From Candidatus Melainabacteria bacterium (lineage in GTDB: Bacteria > Cyanobacteriota > Vampirovibrionia > 2-02-FULL-35-15): a stretch of 64,000 bases of DNA. How positions within the stretch are numbered: position 1 is the first letter of the stretch; every line of letters begins with the position of its first letter. Position numbers and translations under genes: made by a program. The stretch covers positions 248,001-312,000 of the forward strand of contig JAHFBF010000003.1 of the NCBI GenBank assembly GCA_023250195.1. Direction: 5' to 3'. The notes under the pieces were generated by a model. The model was given only the letters and a program-made list of their open reading frames with translations, made no database searches and was not told the DNA's origin. Below are positions 38,632 to 49,197 of this stretch, piece after piece.

Positions 38632-39459
38632 TTAACCAACCAGTCTGCATTTCTTACCAAGAATCATTTCTCTTGTAGTTTTATTTATATTCTTCTCGCT
38701 TAAGCTTTTTGCAAACAATCTTCTTAGAATTGTGGGTGAAAGCCTTGCTTCAAATCTTTTTTCTTTTGCAGTTTTATCTACTATTAGATTTATAGTTCTT
38801 GTGGATAGCGGTATTTTGCTTGATTTAGCATGATTGGCAAGTAAATAGTCATCAAGAGAAATTGGTGCTCTGCAATTTAACCGGGAAAAATATTTTTCAA
38901 GCAGTTTTATAGTATTCGAATCTAAAAAAGTCAAATGATTCCTTGAAAGTATAATTTGATTTGAGGCTAAATTTAAATCTTTTGTTTTTAAAGATAGTAA
39001 TTGTTTTATAGTCAGTCCGCTTTTTGTAATTAATGAAAAAATAAGTTTATCCCTTATTTCAAGCTCTGTATCTTCTGACAAAGAATTAATAAGAGCTAAA
39101 ACATCTTCATACTTTGCGGGAATGTTAAAATTTATTTCCGGCATTGGAAGTCTAATGGACATTAAAGAATCCGGAACATTAATCCCTGACTCGATTAGAT
39201 ACTTTGTGAAATTTCTTAGAACTGTTACTTTGCGTCTGTAAGAGGCATAGTTAAATTTTTCTTTAATTGATCCCAGATACTCTTCCATTTCGTTTTTATT
39301 TGGGAAATCATTTCTATCGATTCGAAGAAAGTATTTTAAGAACTGATTTAAGTCTACTTGATAAGCTCTTAGCGTATGGTATGGAGCTTTTTTAATATCC
39401 TTCAGCCATGCAAGGTAATTTTGTACTGATTCATCAAGGTGTATGTGTAGGAAGGTCAT
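38632..39459 (-). CDS. XerC-like tyrosine recombinase lacking catalytic residues
   Basis: The 275-residue protein has a XerC-type N-terminal SAM-like domain (VQNYLAWLKDIKKAPYHTLR followed by AYQVDLNQFLKYF) and a recognisable catalytic-domain skeleton. The active site is broken. The first Arg (family TGLRISEL) is Thr in SGLTIKQLLSL. The HxLRH box is SPTILRRLFA, keeping only one Arg. The C-terminus stops at ILGKKCRLVG, where the family has LGH and the nucleophilic Tyr. It is likely a structural or DNA-binding relic or has a non-recombinase role. It follows priA by 9 nt. Confidence 0.75.
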   Translation of the reverse strand: MTFLHIHLDESVQNYLAWLKDIKKAPYHTLRAYQVDLNQFLKYFLRIDRNDFPNKNEMEEYLGSIKEKFNYASYRRKVTVLRNFTKYLIESGINVPDSLMSIRLPMPEINFNIPAKYEDVLALINSLSEDTELEIRDKLIFSLITKSGLTIKQLLSLKTKDLNLASNQIILSRNHLTFLDSNTIKLLEKYFSRLNCRAPISLDDYLLANHAKSSKIPLSTRTINLIVDKTAKEKRFEARLSPTILRRLFAKSLSEKNINKTTREMILGKKCRLVG

Positions 39460-39468
39460 AAGGGATAA

Positions 39469-41796
39469 TTATAAAAGATTTACTGAGTCAACATCCAATA
39501 TTACTTCTACTTTAGCATTTCTATTTGGTCTTTTAAACAAATTGTTAAACAGTTGACTCTTTACTTTACTGTCTTTGCTTTTACATAAGATGTGATATCG
39601 GTATTTGTCATGCAATCTGGTAAAAAAACATGGTGCAGGTCCTAGAAAAGAGCATTGAGTATTGAGTGCTGATAGCTCTTTTAATGTTTCATTTGCGAAA
39701 TCAAGGCATTGCTTCTCATCGTTTGATTGAAAAATAATTCTTGATAAGTTGGTAAAAGGCGGATATTCAAATAATTTTCTTTGTTCTATTTCAGTATTGT
39801 AAAAACTTTTAAAGTCATGGTTTTCTATATAGCTAAAAATTGGATTTTCACTTTGGTAAGTTTGTATAAAAACCCTTCCTAGCTTATTCCCACGGCCGGT
39901 TCTTCCTGTAACCTGTGTTAAAAGTTGAAATGCTCTTTCATATGATACATAATCAGGGAAATTCAGCATTGTGTCAGCTATTATTACCCCTACGACAGTA
40001 ACATTAGGCAAATCCAGTCCTTTAGCTACAAGCTGTGTGCCTATTAAAATATCTGCATTACCAGAAGAAAATTCCTGCCATAAATCGAGATATTGATCTT
40101 TCTTTTTCAGTTGATCTTTATCAACCCTTATCGTTTTAGCAGCAGGAAAAATCTTTTTAACCTCTTCTTCTAATTGTTGTGTGCCAAGTCCAAAGTATTT
40201 AAAATGTGGACTTTTACATTCAGGACAGATTTGTGAGGTTCTTAATTCATAACCACAGTGGTGGCATAACATTGAATCAAGATTTTTATGATAGACAAGA
40301 GGAACAGAGCAGTTCTTACACTTTTGAATAAAGCTGCAAATCCTGCAAAAAATATGACTTGAATAACCCCGCCTGTTTAAAAGAAGGATTATCTGTTCTT
40401 TTTTGTTTAACGCCTCATTAATGCTCGACTTTAAAACATTTGAAATTATATTTTTGTTTGTTGCCGGGAATTCATTTTTTAAATCTACAATGTATACTTT
40501 TGGCATTGGAAAGTCTTCAATTCTTTTTGTCAGCTTTAATATAGTGTGATTTTCAAGGCATTTAAAATAATCGCTGATATTTGGAGTAGCAGTACCTAAG
40601 ACTACTGGACAGTTTTCAAGCTCACTCCTTTTTGTGGCAACTTTTATTGCATCATAACGTGGTGCTGGTGAAGCCTGTTTATATGCTGCATCATGTGCTT
40701 CATCAATCACAATTAATCCAAGATCTTTTATTGGAGCTAGTATTGCTGATCTTGCACCGAGAATTATTTTGCCGGATTTTGAATTAGTTAATATTTTTTT
40801 CCAGTTATCTGTTCTTTCTTTCCTGGTAAGTGCGCTGTGCCAGATGACTACATTTGATGAACCGAATCTGGCAATTAGTCTTTGTAGTACTTGTGGAACA
40901 AGATAAATCTCAGGGACAAGATAAACAGCAGATTTATTTGTTTTTAAAACCTCTTCAATTAGATTTAAATATATTTCTGTCTTTCCTGAACCTGTTATAC
41001 CGTGTATTAGAAAAGTTTTTGAAAATAATCCTGGTTGATTGCTGTTTTTCAGAGAGCTTGCAATTGTGTTGTAGGCATGCTCCTGTTCTTTATTGAGAAT
41101 AAGTCTAGAGATGGGAGATAAGAGGTGGGAGGTGAGATTCTTTTTAACTTTCTGATCTCTGATCTCTGATCTCTGATCTCTGATTTTTATGATTTGTTTA
41201 CTTTTTAATTTGTTTATAGATTTATAGAATATTTCTTTATTCAACGCTGTTTTTTTTAGTAGATGTCTGTAACTAAGGCTGTTTTTCTTACTGCTTATAA
41301 ATTTGCTTAAGATTAGCTTTTCTTCGTGGGTACAATCTGTCAGCTTTTTTATCTCCTCCTTTGTTTTTGTTAATTCAAGCTCGTGTTTTGCCTGGTTAAA
41401 AAACTCAGTGATTAGTGAAGCAGAAAGAACTGTACCAATGCCTGTAAAATAATAATTACTTACCCATTTTGCAAGTTCTAAAAATTTTTCATTCCAGATA
41501 TCTTCACTGGTTACCACATAATATATAGGTTTAACTTGAAAATCATTTGTAAAGTCTGGAGTAAAATCATTTTTTCTTCCAATTTCAGTTACAAATCCAA
41601 TTAGTTCCTGTCTGCCAAATGGAACATAAACAGCACTTCCAATTTTTATTTCACTGTTTATTTCTTCAGGAATTGAGTAGTAGTAAATAGAGGTTTCTAT
41701 ATTAATAGGAAGATCAATTGCTACTTTTGCATAAAGTAGAGTCTCCTGGGTCTCTGAGGTTTTAATTTCTAATAAAGGAGTTTGGCTGTCAGGCAT
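39469..41796 (-). CDS. priA: Primosomal protein N' (replication restart helicase PriA), with in-frame repeat insertion
   Basis: The 775-residue helicase shows an N-terminal 3'-DNA-binding domain (GSAVYVPFGRQELIGFVTEI), Walker A HGITGSGKTEIYL, DEAH box VIDEAHDAAYKQ, and a zinc module of CxxC pairs (CRICSFIQKCKNC, CHHCGY, CPECKS). The late helicase motif TQVTGRTGRG completes it. It reloads replisomes at stalled forks. Residues about 205-230 (IRDQRSEIRDQ, then SHLLSPISRL) are translated from a compound heptamer repeat. A weak TATCAT lies 7 nt before the ATG. Confidence 0.92.
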   Translation of the reverse strand: MPDSQTPLLEIKTSETQETLLYAKVAIDLPINIETSIYYYSIPEEINSEIKIGSAVYVPFGRQELIGFVTEIGRKNDFTPDFTNDFQVKPIYYVVTSEDIWNEKFLELAKWVSNYYFTGIGTVLSASLITEFFNQAKHELELTKTKEEIKKLTDCTHEEKLILSKFISSKKNSLSYRHLLKKTALNKEIFYKSINKLKSKQIIKIRDQRSEIRDQKVKKNLTSHLLSPISRLILNKEQEHAYNTIASSLKNSNQPGLFSKTFLIHGITGSGKTEIYLNLIEEVLKTNKSAVYLVPEIYLVPQVLQRLIARFGSSNVVIWHSALTRKERTDNWKKILTNSKSGKIILGARSAILAPIKDLGLIVIDEAHDAAYKQASPAPRYDAIKVATKRSELENCPVVLGTATPNISDYFKCLENHTILKLTKRIEDFPMPKVYIVDLKNEFPATNKNIISNVLKSSINEALNKKEQIILLLNRRGYSSHIFCRICSFIQKCKNCSVPLVYHKNLDSMLCHHCGYELRTSQICPECKSPHFKYFGLGTQQLEEEVKKIFPAAKTIRVDKDQLKKKDQYLDLWQEFSSGNADILIGTQLVAKGLDLPNVTVVGVIIADTMLNFPDYVSYERAFQLLTQVTGRTGRGNKLGRVFIQTYQSENPIFSYIENHDFKSFYNTEIEQRKLFEYPPFTNLSRIIFQSNDEKQCLDFANETLKELSALNTQCSFLGPAPCFFTRLHDKYRYHILCKSKDSKVKSQLFNNLFKRPNRNAKVEVILDVDSVNLL
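41108..41184. repeat. Compound heptamer repeat inside priA
   Basis: Four GAGATGG-type units, spacer ATTCTTTTTAACTT, then five TCTGATC units, in the same order, orientation and reading frame as the copy in ubiX. Confidence 0.85.
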
Positions 41797-41876
41797 AGGG
41801 AATATGATAACGTATGGCGTCCTGCCTATTGTGTACTAGAGAAGCATAGAATAATCACTACTCAATACGCCATACT

Positions 41877-42842
41877 CTATACACGATTAAAAATTCCCAG
41901 CCTTCTGAATTTTTCCTGCCTGTCTGTTTTTAATTCTTCCGGCGATAGTTCTTTTAATTCTCTTAAGTGACTTTTAATTGCGTTTAATATATTTTCACAG
42001 GTTTGATTATGATTATAATGTGCTCCGCCTTCAACCTCAGGGATTATTTCATCAATCACACCCAGTTTATATAAGTCCTGCGCAGTTATTTTTAAAGCAC
42101 TTGCAGCTTCAGATGCCTTGTCTTTAGTACGCCATAAAATAGCTGCGCAACCTTCTGCAGATATTACTGAGTAAATGGAGTTTTCAAGCATTAAAACCCT
42201 ATTTGCAACACCAAGTGCAAGTGCTCCTCCAGAACCACCTTCACCTGTAACTATTGCAATTATAGGGACAGTAAGTCCAGCTAGTTCTCTTAAATTCATT
42301 GCAATTGCATGGCTTTGATTGTGTTCCTCAGCTTCTAAGCCAGGATAAGCACCTGGAGTATCAATAAATGTAACTATTGGGAAATTAAATTTTTCTGCAT
42401 GATAAAAAAGCCTGAGTGCTTTTCTATATCCTTCAGGAGATGGCATGCCAAAGTTTCTCCTTTGATTTTCTTTTATATTTCTGCCTTTTTGTGTTCCAAT
42501 AGCCATAATCGTTTGACCATCTATTTCAATTAACCCGCCAACGATGGCTGCATCATCTTTACCTGTTCTGTCTCCATGTAATTCATACCAGGCTGGACTA
42601 ATTGACTGGATGTAATCAAGAGGATAAGGTCTTTGAGGGTGTCTTGCAATTTTAATTCTTTCTATTGGGGAAAGATTTTTATAAATTTGCTCTTTAACCT
42701 TTTCATATTGATTTTTTAAATCAATAATTATTTTACTGTTGCCATTTTTTAAAGCTTTTTCCTCAAGCTCGGATATCTGCTTTGATAAAGCTATGAGTGG
42801 CTTTTCAAAGTCTAGATGGATAATTTCTTGTTTAGTTTTCAT
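41877..42842 (-). CDS. accA: Acetyl-CoA carboxylase carboxyltransferase subunit alpha
   Basis: This 321-residue protein has AccA hallmarks: RIKIARHPQRPYPLDYIQ, HGDRTGKDDAAIVGG, FIDTPGAYPGLEAEE, and the carboxyltransferase core GEGGSGGALALGVANRVLML with SVISAEGCAAILWR. With AccD it transfers CO2 from biotin carboxyl carrier to acetyl-CoA, the first step of fatty acid synthesis. It lies 16 nt after accD in the same operon. Confidence 0.95.
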   Translation of the reverse strand: MKTKQEIIHLDFEKPLIALSKQISELEEKALKNGNSKIIIDLKNQYEKVKEQIYKNLSPIERIKIARHPQRPYPLDYIQSISPAWYELHGDRTGKDDAAIVGGLIEIDGQTIMAIGTQKGRNIKENQRRNFGMPSPEGYRKALRLFYHAEKFNFPIVTFIDTPGAYPGLEAEEHNQSHAIAMNLRELAGLTVPIIAIVTGEGGSGGALALGVANRVLMLENSIYSVISAEGCAAILWRTKDKASEAASALKITAQDLYKLGVIDEIIPEVEGGAHYNHNQTCENILNAIKSHLRELKELSPEELKTDRQEKFRRLGIFNRV

Positions 42843-42858
42843 TTTTTAAACACTCTTT

Positions 42859-43824
42859 TTAGACCCCTGCAAATAAGGGGATTTTTGAAAATGGACTTAT
42901 ACCAGTCTTTAGTTTTGTATTTTGAGAGTGTAATCGTATTAGATCAGATACAAGGGGTTTTAAATTTTGTCTTGGTATTACAAGATCAATTTGTCCATTT
43001 TCAAGTAGATATTCGGCAGTCTGAAAATCTTTTGGTATTTTTTGTCTTATTGTTTCTTCTATAACACGGCGACCGGCAAAACCAATCCTTGCGCGTGGTT
43101 CAGCAATAAGAATATCACCAAGCATTGCAAAACTTGCAGTTACTCCGCCAAAAGTCGGCTCGGTTAAAAGAGAAACATAAAGCAGCTTTTCTTCATGTAG
43201 TTTTTTAAGAATACCGGCTGTTTTTGCCATTTGCATTAAACTTAAAATTCCTTCATGCATTCTTGCTCCACCAGAGCTGGATACAAGAATTAATGGAATT
43301 CTTTTTTCTATAGCTCTTTCAGCCAGACTTACAATTTTTTCTCCAACAACAGAACCCATACTTCCGCCAATATACTGAAACTCCATTGCTCCAATTGCAA
43401 CTGGCTGATTATTTATACTTCCAATGCCTGTAATAATTGCTTCTTTGGAGTTTGAAGTTTTTTCTGCTTCTTTTAAACGATCTTTATAAGGTTTTAAGTC
43501 TTTAAAATTCAGGGGATCACTGGGCAGTATATTATCGTCAATTTCCAAAAAGCTTCCATAATCAGTTAATAGGTCAATTCTTTCTTGTGCAGTAAGTCTA
43601 TGATGATGTCCGCAGTGCTTACATACTGAATGATTCTTTTTTAATTCACTTGTATATAAAAGTTCATTACAACCCTGACACTTTGTCCATAAAACACACA
43701 ATTGATCATCACAAATAGAGGGCTCTACTTTCAGGTCATGTCCATTTCCATTTGTTGATAACTGACTTTGCAGCTTTGCGGCCTTTTTAAGTTGTCTGGT
43801 TTTAAAGAAGTCTTTTAATCCCAT
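42859..43824 (-). CDS. accD: Acetyl-CoA carboxylase carboxyltransferase subunit beta
   Basis: The 321-residue protein has the N-terminal four-Cys zinc ribbon (WTKCQGCNELLY and SVCKHCGHHHRL, about 47-78). The carboxyltransferase fold carries EFQYIGGSMGSVVGEKI, SSSGGARMHEGILSLMQM and PTFGGVTASFAMLGDI. It pairs with AccA downstream. An AGGTG element precedes the ATG. The gene is divergent from gshB. Confidence 0.95.
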   Translation of the reverse strand: MGLKDFFKTRQLKKAAKLQSQLSTNGNGHDLKVEPSICDDQLCVLWTKCQGCNELLYTSELKKNHSVCKHCGHHHRLTAQERIDLLTDYGSFLEIDDNILPSDPLNFKDLKPYKDRLKEAEKTSNSKEAIITGIGSINNQPVAIGAMEFQYIGGSMGSVVGEKIVSLAERAIEKRIPLILVSSSGGARMHEGILSLMQMAKTAGILKKLHEEKLLYVSLLTEPTFGGVTASFAMLGDILIAEPRARIGFAGRRVIEETIRQKIPKDFQTAEYLLENGQIDLVIPRQNLKPLVSDLIRLHSQNTKLKTGISPFSKIPLFAGV

Positions 43825-44015
43825 AATTCACCTATGTTTATTTGCCTGTTCCCTTTTGCATTCGTTATATTGTAGTCCTTTAATAGTCATCTTTAAATTT
43901 TTTGTTATGATTTTTGTAGTTTGATTTGTATATAAAGGAATTATACAATTCGAAAATTAAGTATACAGACGTAAAAAATGAAAAAAAAATTAATTTAAAA
44001 AGGAGATTGATATCA

Positions 44016-45053
44016 GTGTCAGATGTTAAAAAAAATGTTTCAATAAATGGACTAAAAGTGGCATTTATTGCAGATGACATTAAGAACCTTACAGAGTTTG
44101 AATTCTTTCATAATGCAACCTTTGCCTTAATGCTTGCTGCTCAGGAATTAAATGTAAAGATTTTACTTACAGAATCAAATAATTTAAAAATTATTAACAA
44201 TAAAGTTATTGCAAGATTTGATGAAGTTATCTTAAATAGAGAAGTTGGTAACCACCTGAAAGTCAAATTAAGCAGTGAATATTCTCTTGACTCTTTAAAT
44301 ATTATTTTTGCAAGGAAAGATCCTCCTGTAGATGAGAATTATATTTCTTACCTTCAAACTCTTTGTTTGTTATCAGACAAGCAAACCAATAATCAACAAT
44401 TGCCGTTTATTGTAAATAAACCAGAAGGTATTTTAAAAGCAAATGAAAAATTGTATGCATTAAATTTCCCGAATTTTATTCCACCAACCTTGGTAAGTTC
44501 TAAAAAAACAGAATTTTTGGATTTTTTAAATGAATATAAGGAAGTGGTACTTAAACCTTTATTTAAGAATAGTGGTGAAGGAGTTCTTTATCTTAATAAA
44601 AATGATAAAAATGCCAGTCAGATTCTTGAAGCAAACTTGCAGTCAGATATCCGTATGCTCTTAGTGCAAAAATATATTCCTGATGTAATGGGTGGTGATA
44701 AAAGAATAATTCTTTTAAACGGAGTCCCAATTGGAGCGATTCTTAGAATACCAAAAGCTGGTGAGTTTAGGGCAAATATTCACAGAGGTGCAAGTGTAGC
44801 AGCTTATGAACTGTCAAAAAGAGATCTTGAGATTTGTGAAGCATTAAAACCATGCCTTGTAAGAGATGGACTTTATTTTACTGCAATTGATATTATTGCT
44901 GATTATTTGATTGAAGTAAATGTTACCTGTCCTGCTGGTATTCAAGAGGTTGAAAATCTTACTGGTAAGCCTTTGTCAAAGATGATAGTTGAATGGGTGA
45001 TTGAAACAGCTGTAAGCCCTCAACAATCAGCTGTCAATAAGGTCTATTCCTGA
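44016..45053 (+). CDS. gshB: Glutathione synthetase (ATP-grasp)
   Basis: I start at GTG 44016 because AGGAGA lies 9 nt before it and GLKVAFIADD, the normal GshB beginning, follows soon after. An in-frame TTG at 43926 would add 30 Lys-rich residues of no known counterpart. The product has 345 residues with GshB/ATP-grasp motifs: VVLKPLFKNSGEGVLYL, LLVQKYIPDVMGGDKRIILL, GEFRANIHRGASVAAYEL and IEVNVTCPAGIQEVENLTG. It joins gamma-glutamylcysteine and glycine. A glutaredoxin at 63319 would use the product. Confidence 0.88.
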   Translation: MSDVKKNVSINGLKVAFIADDIKNLTEFEFFHNATFALMLAAQELNVKILLTESNNLKIINNKVIARFDEVILNREVGNHLKVKLSSEYSLDSLNIIFARKDPPVDENYISYLQTLCLLSDKQTNNQQLPFIVNKPEGILKANEKLYALNFPNFIPPTLVSSKKTEFLDFLNEYKEVVLKPLFKNSGEGVLYLNKNDKNASQILEANLQSDIRMLLVQKYIPDVMGGDKRIILLNGVPIGAILRIPKAGEFRANIHRGASVAAYELSKRDLEICEALKPCLVRDGLYFTAIDIIADYLIEVNVTCPAGIQEVENLTGKPLSKMIVEWVIETAVSPQQSAVNKVYS

Positions 45054-45156
45054 TAATTTCTATATAGAATTACAGTGTATACGGGTATATATTTAATGAA
45101 ATGTTACCTAAAGGGTTTGTCCCGGCTCAGCTTTTCTGAGGCTTAGAAGTAAAAGA

Positions 45157-45660
45157 ATGATAGAAGTAATAACAACGGATCTCCAAGAAGCACAAACAAT
45201 AATAATAAGAATTTTAGTTTCTTTTATTTTAGGTGTAATTATTGGAATTGAAAGAGGGATGAGTCATAAGACAGTTGGATTTAGAACTGTCTCTTTAGTA
45301 TGTGTTGGTTCTACTGCATTTACACTGATTTCAATTTATGGATTTCATGATGTGGATGCTTCAAGAGTAGCTGCACAAATTGTAACTGGTATAGGGTTTC
45401 TAGGCGCAGGTGCAATACTGCACAGGGGTTATGTTACAAAAGGACTTACTACTGCTGCTGCACTGTGGGTCTCTGCTGCAGTAGGAATGGCATGTGGTAC
45501 AGGAATGTTTGTGCTGGCATTTATAGTAACTTTAATGTCCGTAATTTTACTCTGGGTTTTAAAGCCATTTAAGGTTCATTTAGACAGAATGCTTGATAAT
45601 GAAAATGGAAATGGGGAACGTGGTAAGAAGAAAAGCTCTGATAGTGAAGAGGAATTATAA
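45157..45660 (+). CDS. MgtC/SapB family membrane protein
   Basis: The 167-residue protein has four or five predicted membrane helices. It shows the family core GVIIGIERGMSHKTVGFRTV, RVAAQIVTGIGFLGAGAILH, and KGLTTAAALWVSAAVGMACG (about 36-115). The tail after residue 135 is polar and charged. MgtC proteins are linked to magnesium limitation, acid tolerance and inhibition of ATP synthase. No magnesium-responsive leader could be identified. A small hairpin (CTCAG/CTGAG) lies in its leader at about 45128-45142. Confidence 0.88.
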   Translation: MIEVITTDLQEAQTIIIRILVSFILGVIIGIERGMSHKTVGFRTVSLVCVGSTAFTLISIYGFHDVDASRVAAQIVTGIGFLGAGAILHRGYVTKGLTTAAALWVSAAVGMACGTGMFVLAFIVTLMSVILLWVLKPFKVHLDRMLDNENGNGERGKKKSSDSEEEL

Positions 45661-45663
45661 CTT

Positions 45664-45735
45664 TGCGCCAGGCGCGAATTGAACGCGCGACCAATCGGTT
45701 AAAAGCCGAGTGCTCTACCCCTGAGCTACTGGCGC
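45664..45735 (-). tRNA. tRNA-Lys (anticodon TTT)
   Basis: On the minus strand the acceptor GCGCCAG pairs with CTGGCGC. The D arm is AGCTCAGGGGTAGAGC, the anticodon loop is CTTTTAA between TCGG and CCGA, and the T arm contains CGTTCAATTCG. CCA is not encoded. Confidence 0.95.
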
Positions 45736-45780
45736 ATTTTAGAGAACCAGAGAACTAGAGTATCAGAGAATCAGATTTAG
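45736..45780 (-). repeat. CTGATTCT-type repeat array upstream of tRNA-Lys
   Basis: On the tRNA strand it reads CTGATTCTCTGATACTCTAG, then TTCTCTGGTTCTCT, just before the tRNA. The first 18 bases are the same as in the array before tRNA-Thr(TGT). Confidence 0.8.
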
Positions 45781-45792
45781 TTCAATACCTTT

Positions 45793-46842
45793 TTATTTTG
45801 ATTTGCCAAGTTGTGTAAGTAAGTATTTCAAAGTTACATTTACAACACCGAAAATAGGCAAAGCAAATAGTACTCCAACTAGTCCTGCTGTTTTTAAGCC
45901 AGCTAGAACTGCTATTAATACTAAAACAGGATGCATACCAATGGCATCTCCCATAATCCTTGGGGTAATAAAATTGTCTTTGATTAACCTTGTGAAGCCT
46001 TCATATACTATAAGTGGAATCCATATTTTGAGAGGGTCTGTAAAAAGAATAACCAGGAGTGCTGGAATAAGACCTACCCACCCGCCTACAACTGGAATAA
46101 TGCACCATAAAAAATGCCATAGTGCAAGTAATAATGAATAAGGAACTTTCATTATCAGGTAAGTGGTAAACATGACTATTGCATTTATTGCAGCCAGTTT
46201 TACCATTCCGCCAAAAAATCCTCTAAGGCATTTATCCAGCTCAATAGTCAGATTATGAATATGATGTTGATAGTTGGTCGGAATAAATTTTGTAAGGTCT
46301 TTAACTATTTTGTGTCCGTCCAGAAGAAAATAATATGAAGTAACAGAAGTAACCAGGATATAAAAAATAAAATGAAATGTATTAAGTGCTACTCCGAGGA
46401 TATTGCCTATTTCAAGAGTTAGATTGCTGAATTTGCCTGTAAGCCTGCTTGTAGCAGAAGGAAGTGTTACAGGCATATTGTTTTGATTTAAGTAGATTTG
46501 AATTCTATGAATCAAGCTATCTAAAGAAGCCAAAATATCCGGTATTTGTTTGGTAAACTCTCCAAATTCTTTTGTGACTTTTGGAGCCACAAAAACAAAT
46601 AGAGCTGTAACAAATCCAATTAAAAGCAAATAAACAAGCATCACTGCAATAGATCGAAATCTAACTATCTTTGTTAAAAAGTCAACTGGTCCAATCAATA
46701 GATAGGCAATTAAAATTGAAATTCCAACAATAATAAAAATATCAGCAAAATATTTTGCAAACCTGAAAGCAGCAAAAATCAGGAAGAGGATTCCTCCAAT
46801 TACTAAAAGTTGCTTTGCTCTTCTATCCCAAAATTCAGTCAT
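45793..46842 (-). CDS. AI-2E family transporter (PerM/TqsA-like)
   Basis: The 349-residue polytopic protein has about eight membrane helices arranged 2-2-4 around a cytoplasmic helical region, with the C-terminal family signature WHFLWCIIPVVGGWVGLIPA and ITPRIMGDAIGMHPVLVLIA. Members include exporters of autoinducer-2 and ion antiporters; the substrate here is unknown. It overlaps the upstream FAH-family gene by 4 nt, so the two are co-translated. Confidence 0.85.
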   Translation of the reverse strand: MTEFWDRRAKQLLVIGGILFLIFAAFRFAKYFADIFIIVGISILIAYLLIGPVDFLTKIVRFRSIAVMLVYLLLIGFVTALFVFVAPKVTKEFGEFTKQIPDILASLDSLIHRIQIYLNQNNMPVTLPSATSRLTGKFSNLTLEIGNILGVALNTFHFIFYILVTSVTSYYFLLDGHKIVKDLTKFIPTNYQHHIHNLTIELDKCLRGFFGGMVKLAAINAIVMFTTYLIMKVPYSLLLALWHFLWCIIPVVGGWVGLIPALLVILFTDPLKIWIPLIVYEGFTRLIKDNFITPRIMGDAIGMHPVLVLIAVLAGLKTAGLVGVLFALPIFGVVNVTLKYLLTQLGKSK

Positions 46843-47699
46843 GGTTGATTTTCAAGACGACGTTGGTTGTCTTTTGTGGCAGTTAAAGGCTGTTTTATAG
46901 CAGTGGATTCTCCACCAACTCTGTTTATAAGTGTGCCAATGGGTTCAATTTCAATAGCAATTTTATAATTTCGCTTTATTGGGCCAACACCGTTTGGAGT
47001 TCCGGTTAATATAATATCTCCAGGATATAATGTCATTACTCGGGATATAAAACTTACAAGATAAGGAATACTGAATATCATTGAACCTGCTCTTGCTCCC
47101 TGAACAGGTTTATCATTTACATAGGTGGTTAGTGCAAGATTTTGATATTTTGGAAACTGCTCCACAGGTAAAATCCATGGACCAACAGGACAAAATGTCC
47201 TAAAGCTTTTTGCTCTAACCCATTGACCGTCTTTTTTTTGTAAATCTCTTGCTGTAACATCATTTGTACAGGTATAACCTAAAACATAATCCATTGCAGC
47301 TTCTTCACTTATATTTTCTGCTTCTTTTTTTATTATCACCCCAATTTCACCTTCATATTCAACCATTCCAATATCATTTGGTAAAATAATTTTTTCTTCT
47401 GGTCCAATAATTGAATTTGATGCTTTTAAAAACATAATTGGTTCAGTTGGAACTTCGGAATTCATTTCTTTCACATGAGCTCTGTAGTTTTTCCCAATAC
47501 CAATTATTTTTGATGGATTTATACAAAGTATAGGATGTAGCTGATTGAAGTTATATGGACTACCTGTTTTACTTGGATAAAAGATAGACTCAATTGGGTA
47601 AACCAAATTTTCCTCTGAGTCGTACAAACCGAAAAACTTTAGTTTTTTTCGTGAATGAAAGAATTTTCCTAAATATTTCATAATTTTGTTTAGCGTCAT
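46839..47699 (-). CDS. Fumarylacetoacetate hydrolase (FAH) family protein
   Basis: This 286-residue protein has the FAH fold core: IIGIGKNYRAHVKEMNSEVP, then VEYEGEIGVIIKKEAENI (metal-binding Glu-x-Glu), GYTCTNDVTARDLQKKDGQW, KSFRTFCPVGPW and GDIILTGTPNGVGPI. Members hydrolyse or decarboxylate acylpyruvate-like diketo acids. The C-terminal 20 residues are unusual (ATKDNQRRLENQP). The first ATG overlaps the end of an R1 repeat; the ATG at 47681 (MKYLGKFF) is a good alternative start. Confidence 0.85.
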   Translation of the reverse strand: MTLNKIMKYLGKFFHSRKKLKFFGLYDSEENLVYPIESIFYPSKTGSPYNFNQLHPILCINPSKIIGIGKNYRAHVKEMNSEVPTEPIMFLKASNSIIGPEEKIILPNDIGMVEYEGEIGVIIKKEAENISEEAAMDYVLGYTCTNDVTARDLQKKDGQWVRAKSFRTFCPVGPWILPVEQFPKYQNLALTTYVNDKPVQGARAGSMIFSIPYLVSFISRVMTLYPGDIILTGTPNGVGPIKRNYKIAIEIEPIGTLINRVGGESTAIKQPLTATKDNQRRLENQP

Positions 47700-47786
47700 T
47701 GCGAGGAGCGAAGCGACGCGGCAATCTCATATTGCTTCACGTTTTGGAGATTGCTTTGTCAGTCCTTTGGACTTCCTCGCAATGAC
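47695..47786. repeat. Dispersed repeat R1, copy h
   Basis: It begins GTCATTGCGAGGAGCGAAGC and ends CCTCGCAATGAC. It is nearly the same as copy e at both ends. It abuts the start of the FAH-family gene and supplies its first ATG. Confidence 0.85.
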
Positions 47787-47813
47787 GTGTTGAGTTTATC
47801 CTTTCCATAATCC

Positions 47814-49100
<1,287 letters not shown>

Positions 49101-49140
49101 TTATATTCCGCAACTAGCTAATTCTAGCAGATAAATGTTC

Positions 49141-49168
49141 GTAGGGACGTAGCATGCTATGTCCCTAC
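49141..49168. repeat. GTAGGGAC...GTCCCTAC palindrome upstream of uvrC
   Basis: This 28-bp palindrome with a central AGCATGCT and one mismatched pair ends 17 bp before the uvrC -10 box. Confidence 0.85.
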
Positions 49169-49185
49169 CTCGTCTTGTAAAAGAA

Positions 49186-49191
49186 TATAAT
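49186..49191 (+). promoter_or_regulatory. -10 box (TATAAT) of uvrC, leaderless-type
   Basis: A perfect TATAAT ends 6 nt before the uvrC ATG; no Shine-Dalgarno is present. Confidence 0.6.
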
Positions 49192-49197
49192 TAACAT

